From assembly GCA_964428185.1 (NCBI GenBank), contig CAYRXH010000015.1, positions 1 to 37,336 of the forward strand: 37,336 nt of DNA, written 5' to 3'. This document shows, piece after piece, positions 16,134-24,488 of this stretch. The notes below the pieces were generated by a model. It did not search any database, had not been told where the DNA came from, and saw nothing but the letters and a program-made list of their open reading frames with translations. Both the position numbers and the translations under genes were made by a program. The first letter of the stretch is position 1. Each line of letters opens with the position of its first letter. Source of the stretch: CAYMAZ01 sp964428185. GTDB taxonomy: Bacteria > Bacteroidota > Bacteroidia > Bacteroidales > DTU049.

Positions 16134-16646
16134 ATGAAAATTTCTTATCTCATAGTAATTTTATTAATTTTTAGTTTTTGTGGTGGGAAGAAGGAAGAAC
16201 CAGTTGATTTCATGAATGAAGATGGGCCTGAAATAGTCTCTGATTTACCAGAAGCGCCTCGTTGGATAAACGACAAAGAGGCAATTCTTAGTGACGAAGA
16301 AGAAGATTCAATCAATTCAATGTGTGAATTGATTTTTAATAAGACTGGTCATATGCCTATGGTTCATACAGTAGGTGATGTTGCTCCTTATGAAAATCTC
16401 AATGATTATACAAGTGCCATTGATATGATGTGGGCCGATGCAGGTCAGAAATATTTTATTTTCATTGTTTCAGATGCGTTCATGGAAATCCGGATCATCC
16501 ATGGTGAAATAACAGAGAGTCTTCTATCACCTGATTTCACTGATGTCGTCCTTCAAGATGAGATATATCCTGCATTCAGAAACAATGAATATGCACAGGG
16601 GATTTACAATGCCCTTTTTGCCTATCTTGATGCTTTGAAAAAATAA
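16134..16646 (+). CDS. TPM domain lipoprotein
   Basis: A 170-residue envelope protein. The N-terminus is a lipoprotein-like signal with a cysteine near residue 17 (FSFCGGK). The rest looks like a TPM (TLP18.3/Psb32/MOLO-1) domain: it starts with PRWINDKEAILSDEEED, has a MPMVHTV strand, a YFIFIVSD strand followed by an IRIIHGE strand, and ends with IYPAFRNNEYAQGIYNAL. These proteins have been linked to acid phosphatase activity and photosystem repair in plants; the bacterial role is unclear. The typical C-terminal membrane span of other bacterial members is missing. It appears monocistronic, 74 bases before the next gene. Confidence 0.8.
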   Translation: MKISYLIVILLIFSFCGGKKEEPVDFMNEDGPEIVSDLPEAPRWINDKEAILSDEEEDSINSMCELIFNKTGHMPMVHTVGDVAPYENLNDYTSAIDMMWADAGQKYFIFIVSDAFMEIRIIHGEITESLLSPDFTDVVLQDEIYPAFRNNEYAQGIYNALFAYLDALKK

Positions 16647-16720
16647 TTTGTTTTTATGATCAATATACAAGTAACATAACTTTAAGCGTTTGTTAAGACA
16701 ATACTCCTGATGACTACATA

Positions 16721-17434
16721 ATGAATAGACACTTACAACTATTATACACATTCACCATTATTGGAATACTCATTCTTTCAAATTCCTCAGTTTTTGCACA
16801 GGAATGCCCGATTAACATTGAAAACTGCAAAGGACAATGTGGTAGACTCATTGACACAGATGGTGACGGATATTGCGATTATACTGTAATAACTAAAATA
16901 TTTGATACAGTCTGTGTGTCAAACGGTAATACTGAAATTAAACAAAACGGGACAGATCAATCCTATCAGTCAGATATAAACTCAGGCACCGAGGTTAAGA
17001 CTTCAGAAAATTCTGAAATAAATCTGAACCGAACTCAATCAAATCTCTTTCTCAAGAGAGCATTATCGGTTGCAAAAGTTGAAAAGAATAGTCAGAAACA
17101 CAGCTATCGCTTCATATTATGGACTTTGATTACATTTGGTGCATATTTTATTTCCATAATTCTGCACAAAACAAAAGTTTACAGCAAAAGGACACATCGA
17201 AGAACATGGAATATTTTACTTCTCATTACTTTTCTCATTTCGGGAATTCTTGGGCTTGTGCTTGTGATACAAATTAATTACAAAGTGTTTTTTGACTCAT
17301 TTTTCACATTTCTAAAATGGCATGTTGATTTTGGAATTGTAATGGCATGGATTGCTATTTTCCATATTATCTGGCATTTCAGGTATTTTAAAAACATTTT
17401 TAAAGGAAAAAACAAATCATCTTCAGAATGTTAA
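16721..17434 (+). CDS. Membrane protein with extracytoplasmic Cys/Asp-rich motif and His-rich membrane domain (DUF4405-like)
   Basis: A 237-residue protein. After a signal peptide (about 1-27) it shows Cys29, Cys36 and Cys40 in CPINIENCKGQCG, followed at once by an EF-hand/thrombospondin-3-like DTDGDGYCD (Cys52) and Cys65. A polar linker (66-125) leads to three membrane spans (about 130-149, 164-184, 203-220). The last contains His201, His215 and His219 (KWHVDFGIV, IFHIIWHFRYF), a pattern like DUF4405 and other haem-binding membrane domains. I infer a redox or metal-binding role in the membrane, unproven. It overlaps the next gene by seven bases. Confidence 0.75.
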   Translation: MNRHLQLLYTFTIIGILILSNSSVFAQECPINIENCKGQCGRLIDTDGDGYCDYTVITKIFDTVCVSNGNTEIKQNGTDQSYQSDINSGTEVKTSENSEINLNRTQSNLFLKRALSVAKVEKNSQKHSYRFILWTLITFGAYFISIILHKTKVYSKRTHRRTWNILLLITFLISGILGLVLVIQINYKVFFDSFFTFLKWHVDFGIVMAWIAIFHIIWHFRYFKNIFKGKNKSSSEC

Positions 17435-18576
17435 AAGTATTAATCCCTGTTTTGTTACTCACAATCTCCGGTTATCTGCTTTCAGCACAGAATCTGATTC
17501 CAAATCCTGGGTTTGAGGATTTACGCGGTAAAAGACCTTCAATGTATCCCTGGCAAATGATTAATACTGTGGATTACTTTGTATATGATGAATCAAAGAA
17601 GGAGCAAGAACTGAAAACCAAAATCAAGGATAAAAATTTCAAACTCAGACCTGCACGTACAGGAAAAGCATATATCGGGTTCAGATACTGGCCAAGATAT
17701 TCTGAATATATTATTGTCGAATTATTGAAACCTCTTGAAAAGGAAAAACAGTACTATTTTGAAATGTACATGTCAATTTCACAACATTCCAATGCCTATC
17801 TCAAATCTGTTGGCTGCAGCTTCTATCCATTCAAAGCACCTTATACACAAAAGACAGGTATTATCGATTTCCCTCCACAATTTGAGGTTTACAAACACAC
17901 CGGGCTTATTGATACAACTGAATGGTTTAAAGTGGCCGGAGTATTTACTGCCGAAGGAGGTGAACGTTTTATGACAATCGGAAACTTTACAAAATACAAC
18001 CACGAAAAATTCAAACGCCGAAAATTCGGATTTGGAAAAAGAGAAGCATATTACTATGTGGATGATGTGGCTTTGTACAAACTTGATGATTACGGGTTTC
18101 CAATTTATTCAGAACCTCTTCCTGACACTTTGATGAATGACACAACAATCTCTGTAAATGATTCAATAGATCAAGAAAATAAAATTGAATCATACTTTAA
18201 AAATATTTCTTTTCCTCCAGGATCCTCTGAACTTACCTATGAAGCATATCAGAAACTTGGGGTGATTGTTGAATACCTCAACCACAATCCTTCTGTCACT
18301 ATCTGGATTATCGGACATGCAGGCAATTCTGACAATGCTGACGAAACCGGGCAGATAAAACTTTCACAGAAAAGGGCACGTAAAATTTACATTTTCCTCA
18401 CCGGAAACAAAATCAACAAAAACAGAATTGTACTTAAACATTCAATAAATTCATGTACAGACCAGAGTATTGACCCTAACTCTTTGCTCCCCTGCAATTC
18501 AGCTGAAATTCTCTTTTCTGATGATACCGGAGACATCAGAAACTTAAACTCTCCTGATTATCAAATAGTTCCATAA
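17428..18576 (+). CDS. Outer-membrane-associated protein with OmpA C-terminal domain
   Basis: A 382-residue exported protein. The signal peptide (1-20) ends in LLSAQ. The middle part (about 21-220) begins NLIPNPGFEDLRG, typical of carbohydrate-binding/discoidin-like beta-sandwich modules fused to OmpA domains in Bacteroidota. The C-terminal 120 residues form an OmpA domain, with IWIIGHAGNSDNADE and LSQKRARKIYIFL holding the Asp and Arg that grip the diaminopimelate of peptidoglycan; a Cys pair follows. It probably links an outer-membrane or periplasmic complex to the wall. Its start overlaps the upstream membrane-protein gene by seven bases, so the two are coupled. Confidence 0.85.
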   Translation: MLKVLIPVLLLTISGYLLSAQNLIPNPGFEDLRGKRPSMYPWQMINTVDYFVYDESKKEQELKTKIKDKNFKLRPARTGKAYIGFRYWPRYSEYIIVELLKPLEKEKQYYFEMYMSISQHSNAYLKSVGCSFYPFKAPYTQKTGIIDFPPQFEVYKHTGLIDTTEWFKVAGVFTAEGGERFMTIGNFTKYNHEKFKRRKFGFGKREAYYYVDDVALYKLDDYGFPIYSEPLPDTLMNDTTISVNDSIDQENKIESYFKNISFPPGSSELTYEAYQKLGVIVEYLNHNPSVTIWIIGHAGNSDNADETGQIKLSQKRARKIYIFLTGNKINKNRIVLKHSINSCTDQSIDPNSLLPCNSAEILFSDDTGDIRNLNSPDYQIVP

Positions 18577-18626
18577 TAATTTTTAAGCAACTGTTTCTCA
18601 TTCCTTTCGAAAAAATTGTATGATTT

Positions 18627-19823
18627 ATGTCACATTTCAACCTCAGAACTGCATTTTTTCAGCACATAGCTCAGACAAGTAATGACCCACTCGCATTAAC
18701 TATTTCTCATGGAAACGGTTGTCATCTGTTTGATTGTGATGGTAAGCAGTATATTGATCTGATTTCGGGTATTTCTGTTTCATCTTTAGGACACAACAAC
18801 CCTGAAATTTTCAGAACTGTGAGCGAACAACTGCAAAAACATCTTCATGTGATGGTATTCGGTGAATATATTCTTTCACCTCAGGTGCGCCTTGCAGAAG
18901 CAATTACTTCAATACTAGCTCCTTCACTGAACAAAGTTTATTTCACAAATTCAGGAGCAGAAGCCATTGAAGGAGCAATAAAACTTGCTAAAGGATATTC
19001 TGGCCGAAGTGAAATAATTGCATGTAAAAACGGGTATCACGGCAGTACAAACGGAGCATTGAGCCTGATGGGAAATGAAACCTATAAAAGAAAATTCAGA
19101 CCCCTTTTGCCTGACATTGGATTTATTGAATTCAATAATCATAGTAGTCTGAAACTAATAACCAAAAAGACGGCAGCAGTATTTATTGAACCTGTTCAGT
19201 CAGAAACAGGCTATATTCCTGCAACACAGGAATTTATTCATGAATTACGGACACGTTGCAATCAAACGGGTGCATTGCTGGTTATTGATGAGGCTCAGTC
19301 AGGATTTGGGCGAACAGGCAGATATTTTGGTTTTGAACATTACAATATTTTACCTGACATTCTGGTTCTGGCTAAAGCCCTAGGAGGCGGATTTCCCCTT
19401 GGAGCATTTATTGCCTCGGATGAAATCATGAATACTTTGTCATCTGGAGCTGGTTTGGGTCATCTCACTACTTTCGGTGGGCACCCTGTTTCATGTGCTG
19501 CTTCACTTGCTGCTGTTCAAATAATCACACAAACGGGATTTTGCGATGAAGTAGAAAGAAAAGGCAATGTTTTCAGACAACTTCTTTTTGCAAAAAGTCA
19601 ATATTTTCAGATCACAGGCAAAGGTCTAATGATTGCACTTCATTTTTATAATGAAACGCTTTGTCGCAAGGTGATTCACAACTGCCTTGAAAAAGGAGTC
19701 ATAGCCGACTGGTTTCTGTTTGCTCCTAACAGCCTCAGAATCTCTCCTCCTCTAATTATCACTGATGAACTCATAACCGAAGCTGCTGATATCATTATTG
19801 ATTCAGTGGCTAAATCTATATAA
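18627..19823 (+). CDS. Class III PLP-dependent aminotransferase (acetylornithine aminotransferase-like)
   Basis: A 398-residue fold-type I aminotransferase. Motifs for PLP binding are intact: NSGAEAIEGAI (109-118), the stacking NGYHGST region, Glu188, Asp221 in VIDEAQSGFGRTG, and the Schiff-base lysine Lys250 in LAKALGGGFPLGA. Length and motifs fit the ArgD/GabT/RocD group; no other arginine-biosynthesis gene is nearby, so acetylornithine, ornithine or another omega-amino substrate cannot be told apart. The start at 18627 gives the usual family N-terminus. The guanine deaminase gene lies 43 bases downstream with its own promoter element. Confidence 0.9.
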   Translation: MSHFNLRTAFFQHIAQTSNDPLALTISHGNGCHLFDCDGKQYIDLISGISVSSLGHNNPEIFRTVSEQLQKHLHVMVFGEYILSPQVRLAEAITSILAPSLNKVYFTNSGAEAIEGAIKLAKGYSGRSEIIACKNGYHGSTNGALSLMGNETYKRKFRPLLPDIGFIEFNNHSSLKLITKKTAAVFIEPVQSETGYIPATQEFIHELRTRCNQTGALLVIDEAQSGFGRTGRYFGFEHYNILPDILVLAKALGGGFPLGAFIASDEIMNTLSSGAGLGHLTTFGGHPVSCAASLAAVQIITQTGFCDEVERKGNVFRQLLFAKSQYFQITGKGLMIALHFYNETLCRKVIHNCLEKGVIADWFLFAPNSLRISPPLIITDELITEAADIIIDSVAKSI

Positions 19824-19850
19824 ATCTTCACACTTTTCTGTTTTTTTTTG

Positions 19851-19858
19851 TAGTTTTG
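19851..19858 (+). promoter_or_regulatory. Candidate -7 element for guaD
   Basis: TAGTTTTG matches TAnnTTTG and ends eight bases before the ATG at 19867. This is close enough to predict a very short leader and argues against the longer in-frame start at 19798, which would lie upstream of the promoter. Confidence 0.5.
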
Positions 19859-19866
19859 TAAAAATT

Positions 19867-20343
19867 ATGAATAAGTTTAACAAAGAATTTCTATTTAGGG
19901 CAGTTGAGCTGGCCAGACAAAACGTATCAAATGGTAAAGGTGGCCCCTTTGGTGCAGTCATAGTGAAAGACGGAAAAATCATTGCCGAAGGCACCAATCA
20001 TGTAACAACAAACAATGATCCCACTGCCCATGCTGAAATAGTTGCTATCAGATCTGCATGCTCCAAACTCAATTCATTTCAGCTTGAAGGTTGTGAAATA
20101 TACTGCAGTTGTGAGCCCTGCCCCATGTGTCTTGGAGCCATTTACTGGGCTCGACCACGTGCTATCTATTTTGCTGCAGACAAACATGATGCAGCCCGTG
20201 GTGGATTTGATGACTCATTTATATATGATGAAATTGAAACACCTTATGAAGAAAGGAAAATTCATACAGAACACCATCCTTCAGAAAGTGCTTCTGAGGT
20301 TTTCAGCCTATGGCTCAATACTGAGAAAAAAATCAAATACTGA
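19867..20343 (+). CDS. guaD: Guanine deaminase (cytidine deaminase fold)
   Basis: A 158-residue zinc enzyme that converts guanine to xanthine and ammonia. The zinc site is HAE (His55, Glu57 as proton shuttle) and PCPMC (Cys85, Cys88). The downstream motif WARPRAIYFAADKHDAARGG and especially GFDDSFIYDEI match the Bacillus subtilis GuaD type, including the C-terminal Asp/Tyr segment that closes the active site, and the length is almost the same. A tRNA adenosine deaminase (TadA) is less likely because that C-terminal motif is GuaD-specific. The gene converges on the binding-protein gene with a nine-base gap and no visible terminator. Confidence 0.9.
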   Translation: MNKFNKEFLFRAVELARQNVSNGKGGPFGAVIVKDGKIIAEGTNHVTTNNDPTAHAEIVAIRSACSKLNSFQLEGCEIYCSCEPCPMCLGAIYWARPRAIYFAADKHDAARGGFDDSFIYDEIETPYEERKIHTEHHPSESASEVFSLWLNTEKKIKY

Positions 20344-20352
20344 GCCTCTCTG

Positions 20353-21990
20353 CTACTTGCTTATCCTTGTTTTTTTTAATGTTAACAAATTCATGGGATT
20401 CGACTGAATTCCACTAACTTCTTTGCGAACAAATCTTACAACCTGATCATAATATAAAACCACAATGGGAGCATTTTGCATTACAATACTGTCAAGTTTT
20501 TTGTAATAAACATATCTTTCAGAATCTGAAGTGGTTATAATAGCCTTTTCATAAAGAATGTCAAATTCTGAATTGCTGAAATGTGTATAATTGGGTCCTT
20601 CGGGAGCAAAATTGCGACTGTAAAACAAACTCAGATAATTCTCGGCATCAGGATAATCAGCAATCCAGCTTGCTCTGAAAAAAGTAACTTCACTTTTTGC
20701 ATTCATTTCACGTAAAGTAGCAGGCTGTGTAACCTCAATCTGAATCTTTATTCCTATTTTATCAGCTTCATGTTGTATATATTGACATATATCAAGATAA
20801 TTTGATGTTGTGGTCAGGACCACAGACCCTAAACCTGCACCACCTGGGTATCCTGCTTCTGCAAGCAATTGCGATGCTTTCTCAGGATTATAATTGTAAC
20901 CATAATTACTATTTTTATTAAATCCGGGCATATAGGGCGGAACAAATCCATATATTCCTGGAGTTCCCATATTATTCCTGAGATATTTCATCATCTTCTC
21001 CCTGTCAAAACAATAATTGATTGCCTGCCTCACCCTCACATCTGACAATGCAGGATTTTGAAAGCCCCTGTAGCCTGAATCTAGCTGAAATCCTAGATAT
21101 TCTGTATTCAGAAACGGCTCTGTAAGCATATAAATTTCATCCTGATATGCTGGTTTAAGCAATCCGTTTCTGCACAGCAGTGCATCTTTATACGAAGCAT
21201 CAATCCCAGAAATCAAATGAATATTCCCTTTTAGGAAATCCAGAAATGCTGTTTGCCTGTCAACAATAAATGTAATATTAATCCCATCAAGAAAAGGAAG
21301 CCTATTTCCCTCAGTATCAGTTTCAAAATACAAAGGATTTTTCAGCAGAACAAGCTTAACATTTTCTTTCCAGTATGCAAACAAAAATGGCCCTGTACCC
21401 ACCGGATGCTTTCTGAAGTCCTGACTGTAATACTCAACTGATTCCCGGGGCAGCACAGAGCAATACTGCATAGCCAACAATCCGAGAAATGGAGGAAATG
21501 GCCTTTCAAGTTCAATTGTCATCACTGAGTCATTCACTGCAACGAAGGCAGCTTCTTCATTCTCCGTCCTCTTTACATTTTGAAAAATCCAGGTTCCGGG
21601 TGAAGCAACTGCAGGATCAAGAATTCTTTTGAATGAATATACAACGTCATCTGCAGTCACCTTTCTTCCATCATGCAAAGATGGATCAGGATGAAAAAAA
21701 ACATCAGTTCTCAGAAAAAAAGTATAAAACATACCATCATCTGATATATCCCATGAGTGGGCAATGCATGGAAGAATTCTGAGGCTGTCATCAAGTTGCA
21801 CAAGTCCGTTAAATATCTGATTCACAGCCCAGATATTTGCCATACTTCTGGCATAGGCAGGATCCAGTGAAGTTATGTTTGATGGTTCATTATAGCAAAA
21901 AATCATAGCATCAACAGATTCTTCATTCCTGAGGGAGCAGCCTGAAATCATCAGGAGCAATAAAATCAGTTTCAAGAGCCTGTGAATCAT
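20353..21990 (-). CDS. Peptide/solute-binding lipoprotein of the SBP_bac_5 (DppA/OppA) family
   Basis: A 545-residue lipoprotein with the lipobox MISGC (Cys near residue 18). The family layout is clear: SLDPAYARSMANIWAVNQIFNGLVQ at the start (in shorter words, the LDPA...NIFNGL region), the signature around KVTADDVVYSFKRILDP, GTGPF in HPVGTGPFLFAY, and RVRQAINYCFDREK. It should bind oligopeptides or similar solutes outside the inner membrane for an ABC importer. No permease or ATPase gene is adjacent. Its start overlaps the stop of the hydrolase gene (ATGA), so the two are coupled. Confidence 0.92.
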   Translation of the reverse strand: MIHRLLKLILLLLMISGCSLRNEESVDAMIFCYNEPSNITSLDPAYARSMANIWAVNQIFNGLVQLDDSLRILPCIAHSWDISDDGMFYTFFLRTDVFFHPDPSLHDGRKVTADDVVYSFKRILDPAVASPGTWIFQNVKRTENEEAAFVAVNDSVMTIELERPFPPFLGLLAMQYCSVLPRESVEYYSQDFRKHPVGTGPFLFAYWKENVKLVLLKNPLYFETDTEGNRLPFLDGINITFIVDRQTAFLDFLKGNIHLISGIDASYKDALLCRNGLLKPAYQDEIYMLTEPFLNTEYLGFQLDSGYRGFQNPALSDVRVRQAINYCFDREKMMKYLRNNMGTPGIYGFVPPYMPGFNKNSNYGYNYNPEKASQLLAEAGYPGGAGLGSVVLTTTSNYLDICQYIQHEADKIGIKIQIEVTQPATLREMNAKSEVTFFRASWIADYPDAENYLSLFYSRNFAPEGPNYTHFSNSEFDILYEKAIITTSDSERYVYYKKLDSIVMQNAPIVVLYYDQVVRFVRKEVSGIQSNPMNLLTLKKTRISK

Positions 21991-22748
21991 ATTTCAATAC
22001 TTAGTCCATCATATGCTGGTTCAACATTTTCAGGCAATTCAGCAGTAATCTCAGCATGAGCCCCTGCCACATGGCTGATATGTGTCAGAAAAGCCCTCCG
22101 TGGTTGAATTTGTTGTATCACTTCAAGTGCCTGTTGAATGTTAAAGTGTGAATGGTGCTGTCTGTGCCTGAGAGCATTGACAACAAGTACCTGAATCCCT
22201 GAGAGTAATTGCAACGATGATTCAGGAATCAAACTGGCATCTGTAATATATGCAACATTTCCAGAGCGATACCCCAGTATAGGAAGTTTCCCGTGCATTA
22301 CAGGAATAGGCAATATTTCCATATCACCTATCATTACAGATTCATTTCCCAATTCTTTCATGTCAAACTCTGGAACCCCTGGATATTTATCATCTTCAAA
22401 GGCATAATCATAATAGCGACTCACATGACGAAGACATTCTCTATTCCCAAAGACTGGGATTGCCATTTTCTGTGAATAATTAAAGGCTCTTACATCATCC
22501 ATTCCTGAAACATGGTCATGATGTGCATGAGTAAGAAAAACAGCATCCAGTCTTCTCAAATTGGTTTTCAGTATTTGTGACCGAAAATCAGGTCCTGCAT
22601 CAATAACCACATTTGTTGCTTCTGTTGACAACATTGCAGATGTCCTGTACCTTCTATCCCGCACATCCTGAGAAGTGCAAACATGACACTGGCAAGTAAG
22701 CACCGGAATGCCCTGTGATGTGCCAGTTCCGAGAAATGTGATTTTCAT
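21987..22748 (-). CDS. PhnP-like metallo-beta-lactamase-fold phosphodiesterase
   Basis: A 253-residue cytoplasmic hydrolase. It begins MKITFLGTGTSQGIP, then a structural zinc motif CQCHVC (Cys19, Cys21, Cys24) as in PhnP, and the metal site THAHHDHVSG (His74, His76, Asp78, His79). Further ligands are likely in PVMHGKLPILGYR and YITDAS. PhnP cleaves cyclic ribose phosphates in phosphonate use, but no other phn gene is present; many Bacteroidota carry this protein as a general MBL hydrolase, so the substrate is open. The conserved start and a promoter ending four bases before the ATG suggest a leaderless transcript. Confidence 0.9.
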   Translation of the reverse strand: MKITFLGTGTSQGIPVLTCQCHVCTSQDVRDRRYRTSAMLSTEATNVVIDAGPDFRSQILKTNLRRLDAVFLTHAHHDHVSGMDDVRAFNYSQKMAIPVFGNRECLRHVSRYYDYAFEDDKYPGVPEFDMKELGNESVMIGDMEILPIPVMHGKLPILGYRSGNVAYITDASLIPESSLQLLSGIQVLVVNALRHRQHHSHFNIQQALEVIQQIQPRRAFLTHISHVAGAHAEITAELPENVEPAYDGLSIEI

Positions 22749-22752
22749 AATG

Positions 22753-22782
22753 CAAATATATGAAAAACACTTTCACACTCAA
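22753..22782 (-). promoter_or_regulatory. Promoter of the PhnP-like/binding-protein operon
   Basis: On the minus strand TATATTTG (22760-22753) matches the -7 consensus and TTG (22782-22780) lies 19 bases upstream. The -7 element ends only four bases before the ATG, so transcription should start at or very near the start codon. Confidence 0.65.
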
Positions 22783-22898
22783 GTGAATTCAAAAAGAAAT
22801 AAACAACTTCAAAAAAAGCAATTCCCCTGCCTGCATCAAAATTCTGTTTCACAGCAAGAATATTTTTTTTACCTTTACAACTTGAAATTTTTCTCTCC

Positions 22899-23477
22899 AT
22901 GTTTGGGAAAATTAGAAACCATTTGTTTAATAAAAAATTTATAGCACAGTTTGAGCAGCTTGAAACAGTGAGATACAAACAGCTCCGCTCTCTGTCTGAC
23001 ATCAGGAGTTGTCTCATCCTCTTTGATGCTTCTGAGGAAAGAACCAGTCAGATCATTTTCGGAATTATCAAAGAAATGCAGGATTCAGGGATACAGGTGC
23101 ACTCTATAGGGTATGTCCCGTATAAAGAAAATCCCTACTGGTGTTTCCCAAAAATTTCATACGATTATATCAATCAGAAAAACACTTCCTTTTCAGGAAT
23201 TCCACAGGCCGAATTTGCTGAAGATGTCATCAGGAAACCATTTGACATCCTGATTGATTTTATGAACCGGCAAATTCAACCAATGACCTACATTGCCGCA
23301 CTGTCAGCTTCGGCACTAAAAATCACCAGGTCACGAAAAGACCTGGATACCCTCCACAAAGTGTATGATCTGATTATTGAAAATGATCATCTGGATAACC
23401 GGGATTTTTATGAAGAAGTCAAAAAAACCATCAGGATGTTTAATGAAGGTATAAAAACAGAAACAAACTATCAGTAA
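22899..23477 (+). CDS. DUF6913-like protein upstream of dapA
   Basis: A 192-residue soluble protein of unknown function. It has a basic N-terminus, then a Rossmann-like alternation (SCLILFDASEERTSQII, then IQVHSIGYVP), a KPFDILIDF segment and an acidic helical C-terminus with NRDFYEEVKKTI. Small proteins of this type are common just upstream of dapA in Bacteroidota and are annotated as DUF6913; I assign it from this pattern. It lies 39 bases before dapA, which has its own -7 element. A near match TACCTTTA at 22870-22877 may be its promoter. Longer minus-strand frames over its start are shadows. Confidence 0.78.
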   Translation: MFGKIRNHLFNKKFIAQFEQLETVRYKQLRSLSDIRSCLILFDASEERTSQIIFGIIKEMQDSGIQVHSIGYVPYKENPYWCFPKISYDYINQKNTSFSGIPQAEFAEDVIRKPFDILIDFMNRQIQPMTYIAALSASALKITRSRKDLDTLHKVYDLIIENDHLDNRDFYEEVKKTIRMFNEGIKTETNYQ

Positions 23478-23491
23478 TATCATACAAGTCT

Positions 23492-23499
23492 TAATTTTG
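23492..23499 (+). promoter_or_regulatory. Candidate -7 element for dapA
   Basis: TAATTTTG matches TAnnTTTG and ends 17 bases before the dapA ATG. No TTG is seen at -33, so dapA may also be read from the upstream gene. Confidence 0.4.
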
Positions 23500-23516
23500 A
23501 AAATCACAAATAACAT

Positions 23517-24416
23517 ATGCAGAATCAAAAACAACACAAATTTTCAGGTGTAGGTGTGGCAATTGCAACACCTTTTCTGAGCAACGGGCTCATGGACTAT
23601 GAATCATTGGCAAAACAGACTGAACATGTCATCAGAGGAGGAATTGACTATATCGTTTTATTTGGAACAACCGGCGAATCCCCCACCATACTTTTTGAAG
23701 AAAAAAAGGAAACTGTAAAACAGGTTCTTTCAATGACCAAAGGTCGTGTTCCTCTTGTCCTGGGTTTTGGAGGGAATGATACCATGGAACTGGTCAAACA
23801 GATAAAAGCCTTTGATTTTCTCGGAATCGATGCCATTCTTTCTGTGTGCCCATATTACAATAAGCCAAATCAGGATGGAATCTTCCACCATTACAAAGCA
23901 ATCTGCGAAGTTTCTCCCGTTCCTGTAATCCTATACAACGTACCGGGAAGAACTGTGATCAACATGGAAGCTGATACAACAATACGAATCGCTAAGGAAT
24001 GTCACAATGTGATTGCCATTAAGGAAGCTACCGACAATTTGGATCAGGTGATGGATCTAATTGAGCGTAAGCCTGAACATCTGCTTGTCATTGCAGGTGA
24101 TGATGCACTTGCTTTGCCCTTTATGTCACTAGGTGCCGATGGTGCCATATCTGTCATTGCCAATGCTTTCCCTGAAGAGTTTTCAGGAATAGTTCATGCA
24201 GCTGCCAAAGGCGACTTTTCACTTGCCCGGAAAAATCACTATTATCTGCTTCCGCTCATGAAAATTTTGTTAAAATCAGGCAACCCTTCAGGCATCAAAG
24301 CTGTCTTGAGTTGCATGGGTTTATGTGGAAATCATTTCAGATTACCTGTGTTTCAGGTTAATGAAACACTATATAAAGCTATCTGTGAGACGACTCATAT
24401 GCTCATAAAATCATAA
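23517..24416 (+). CDS. dapA: 4-hydroxy-tetrahydrodipicolinate synthase DapA
   Basis: DapA condenses pyruvate with aspartate semialdehyde, the first committed step to diaminopimelate and lysine. The 299-residue TIM barrel is complete: Thr51-Thr52 in GTTGESP, Tyr114 in CPYYNKP, Tyr140 and Arg145 in ILYNVPGRT, and the Schiff-base lysine Lys169 in IAIKEAT. No residue of the catalytic triad is missing. dapF, a later step in the same pathway, is at the left end of this window under separate control. Confidence 0.97.
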   Translation: MQNQKQHKFSGVGVAIATPFLSNGLMDYESLAKQTEHVIRGGIDYIVLFGTTGESPTILFEEKKETVKQVLSMTKGRVPLVLGFGGNDTMELVKQIKAFDFLGIDAILSVCPYYNKPNQDGIFHHYKAICEVSPVPVILYNVPGRTVINMEADTTIRIAKECHNVIAIKEATDNLDQVMDLIERKPEHLLVIAGDDALALPFMSLGADGAISVIANAFPEEFSGIVHAAAKGDFSLARKNHYYLLPLMKILLKSGNPSGIKAVLSCMGLCGNHFRLPVFQVNETLYKAICETTHMLIKS

Positions 24417-24488
24417 AAAAAGCCAATAATCATAACGTTTTTTTATCAAGTTCTTAACTAAATATTAAACTCTTCAACCTCCAGAACG

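Noticed and set aside
22745..23017. 90-codon minus-strand open frame upstream of the PhnP-like gene
   Set aside because: It overlaps the start of the DUF6913-like gene and crosses a good minus-strand promoter; it begins with an unconvincing sequence.
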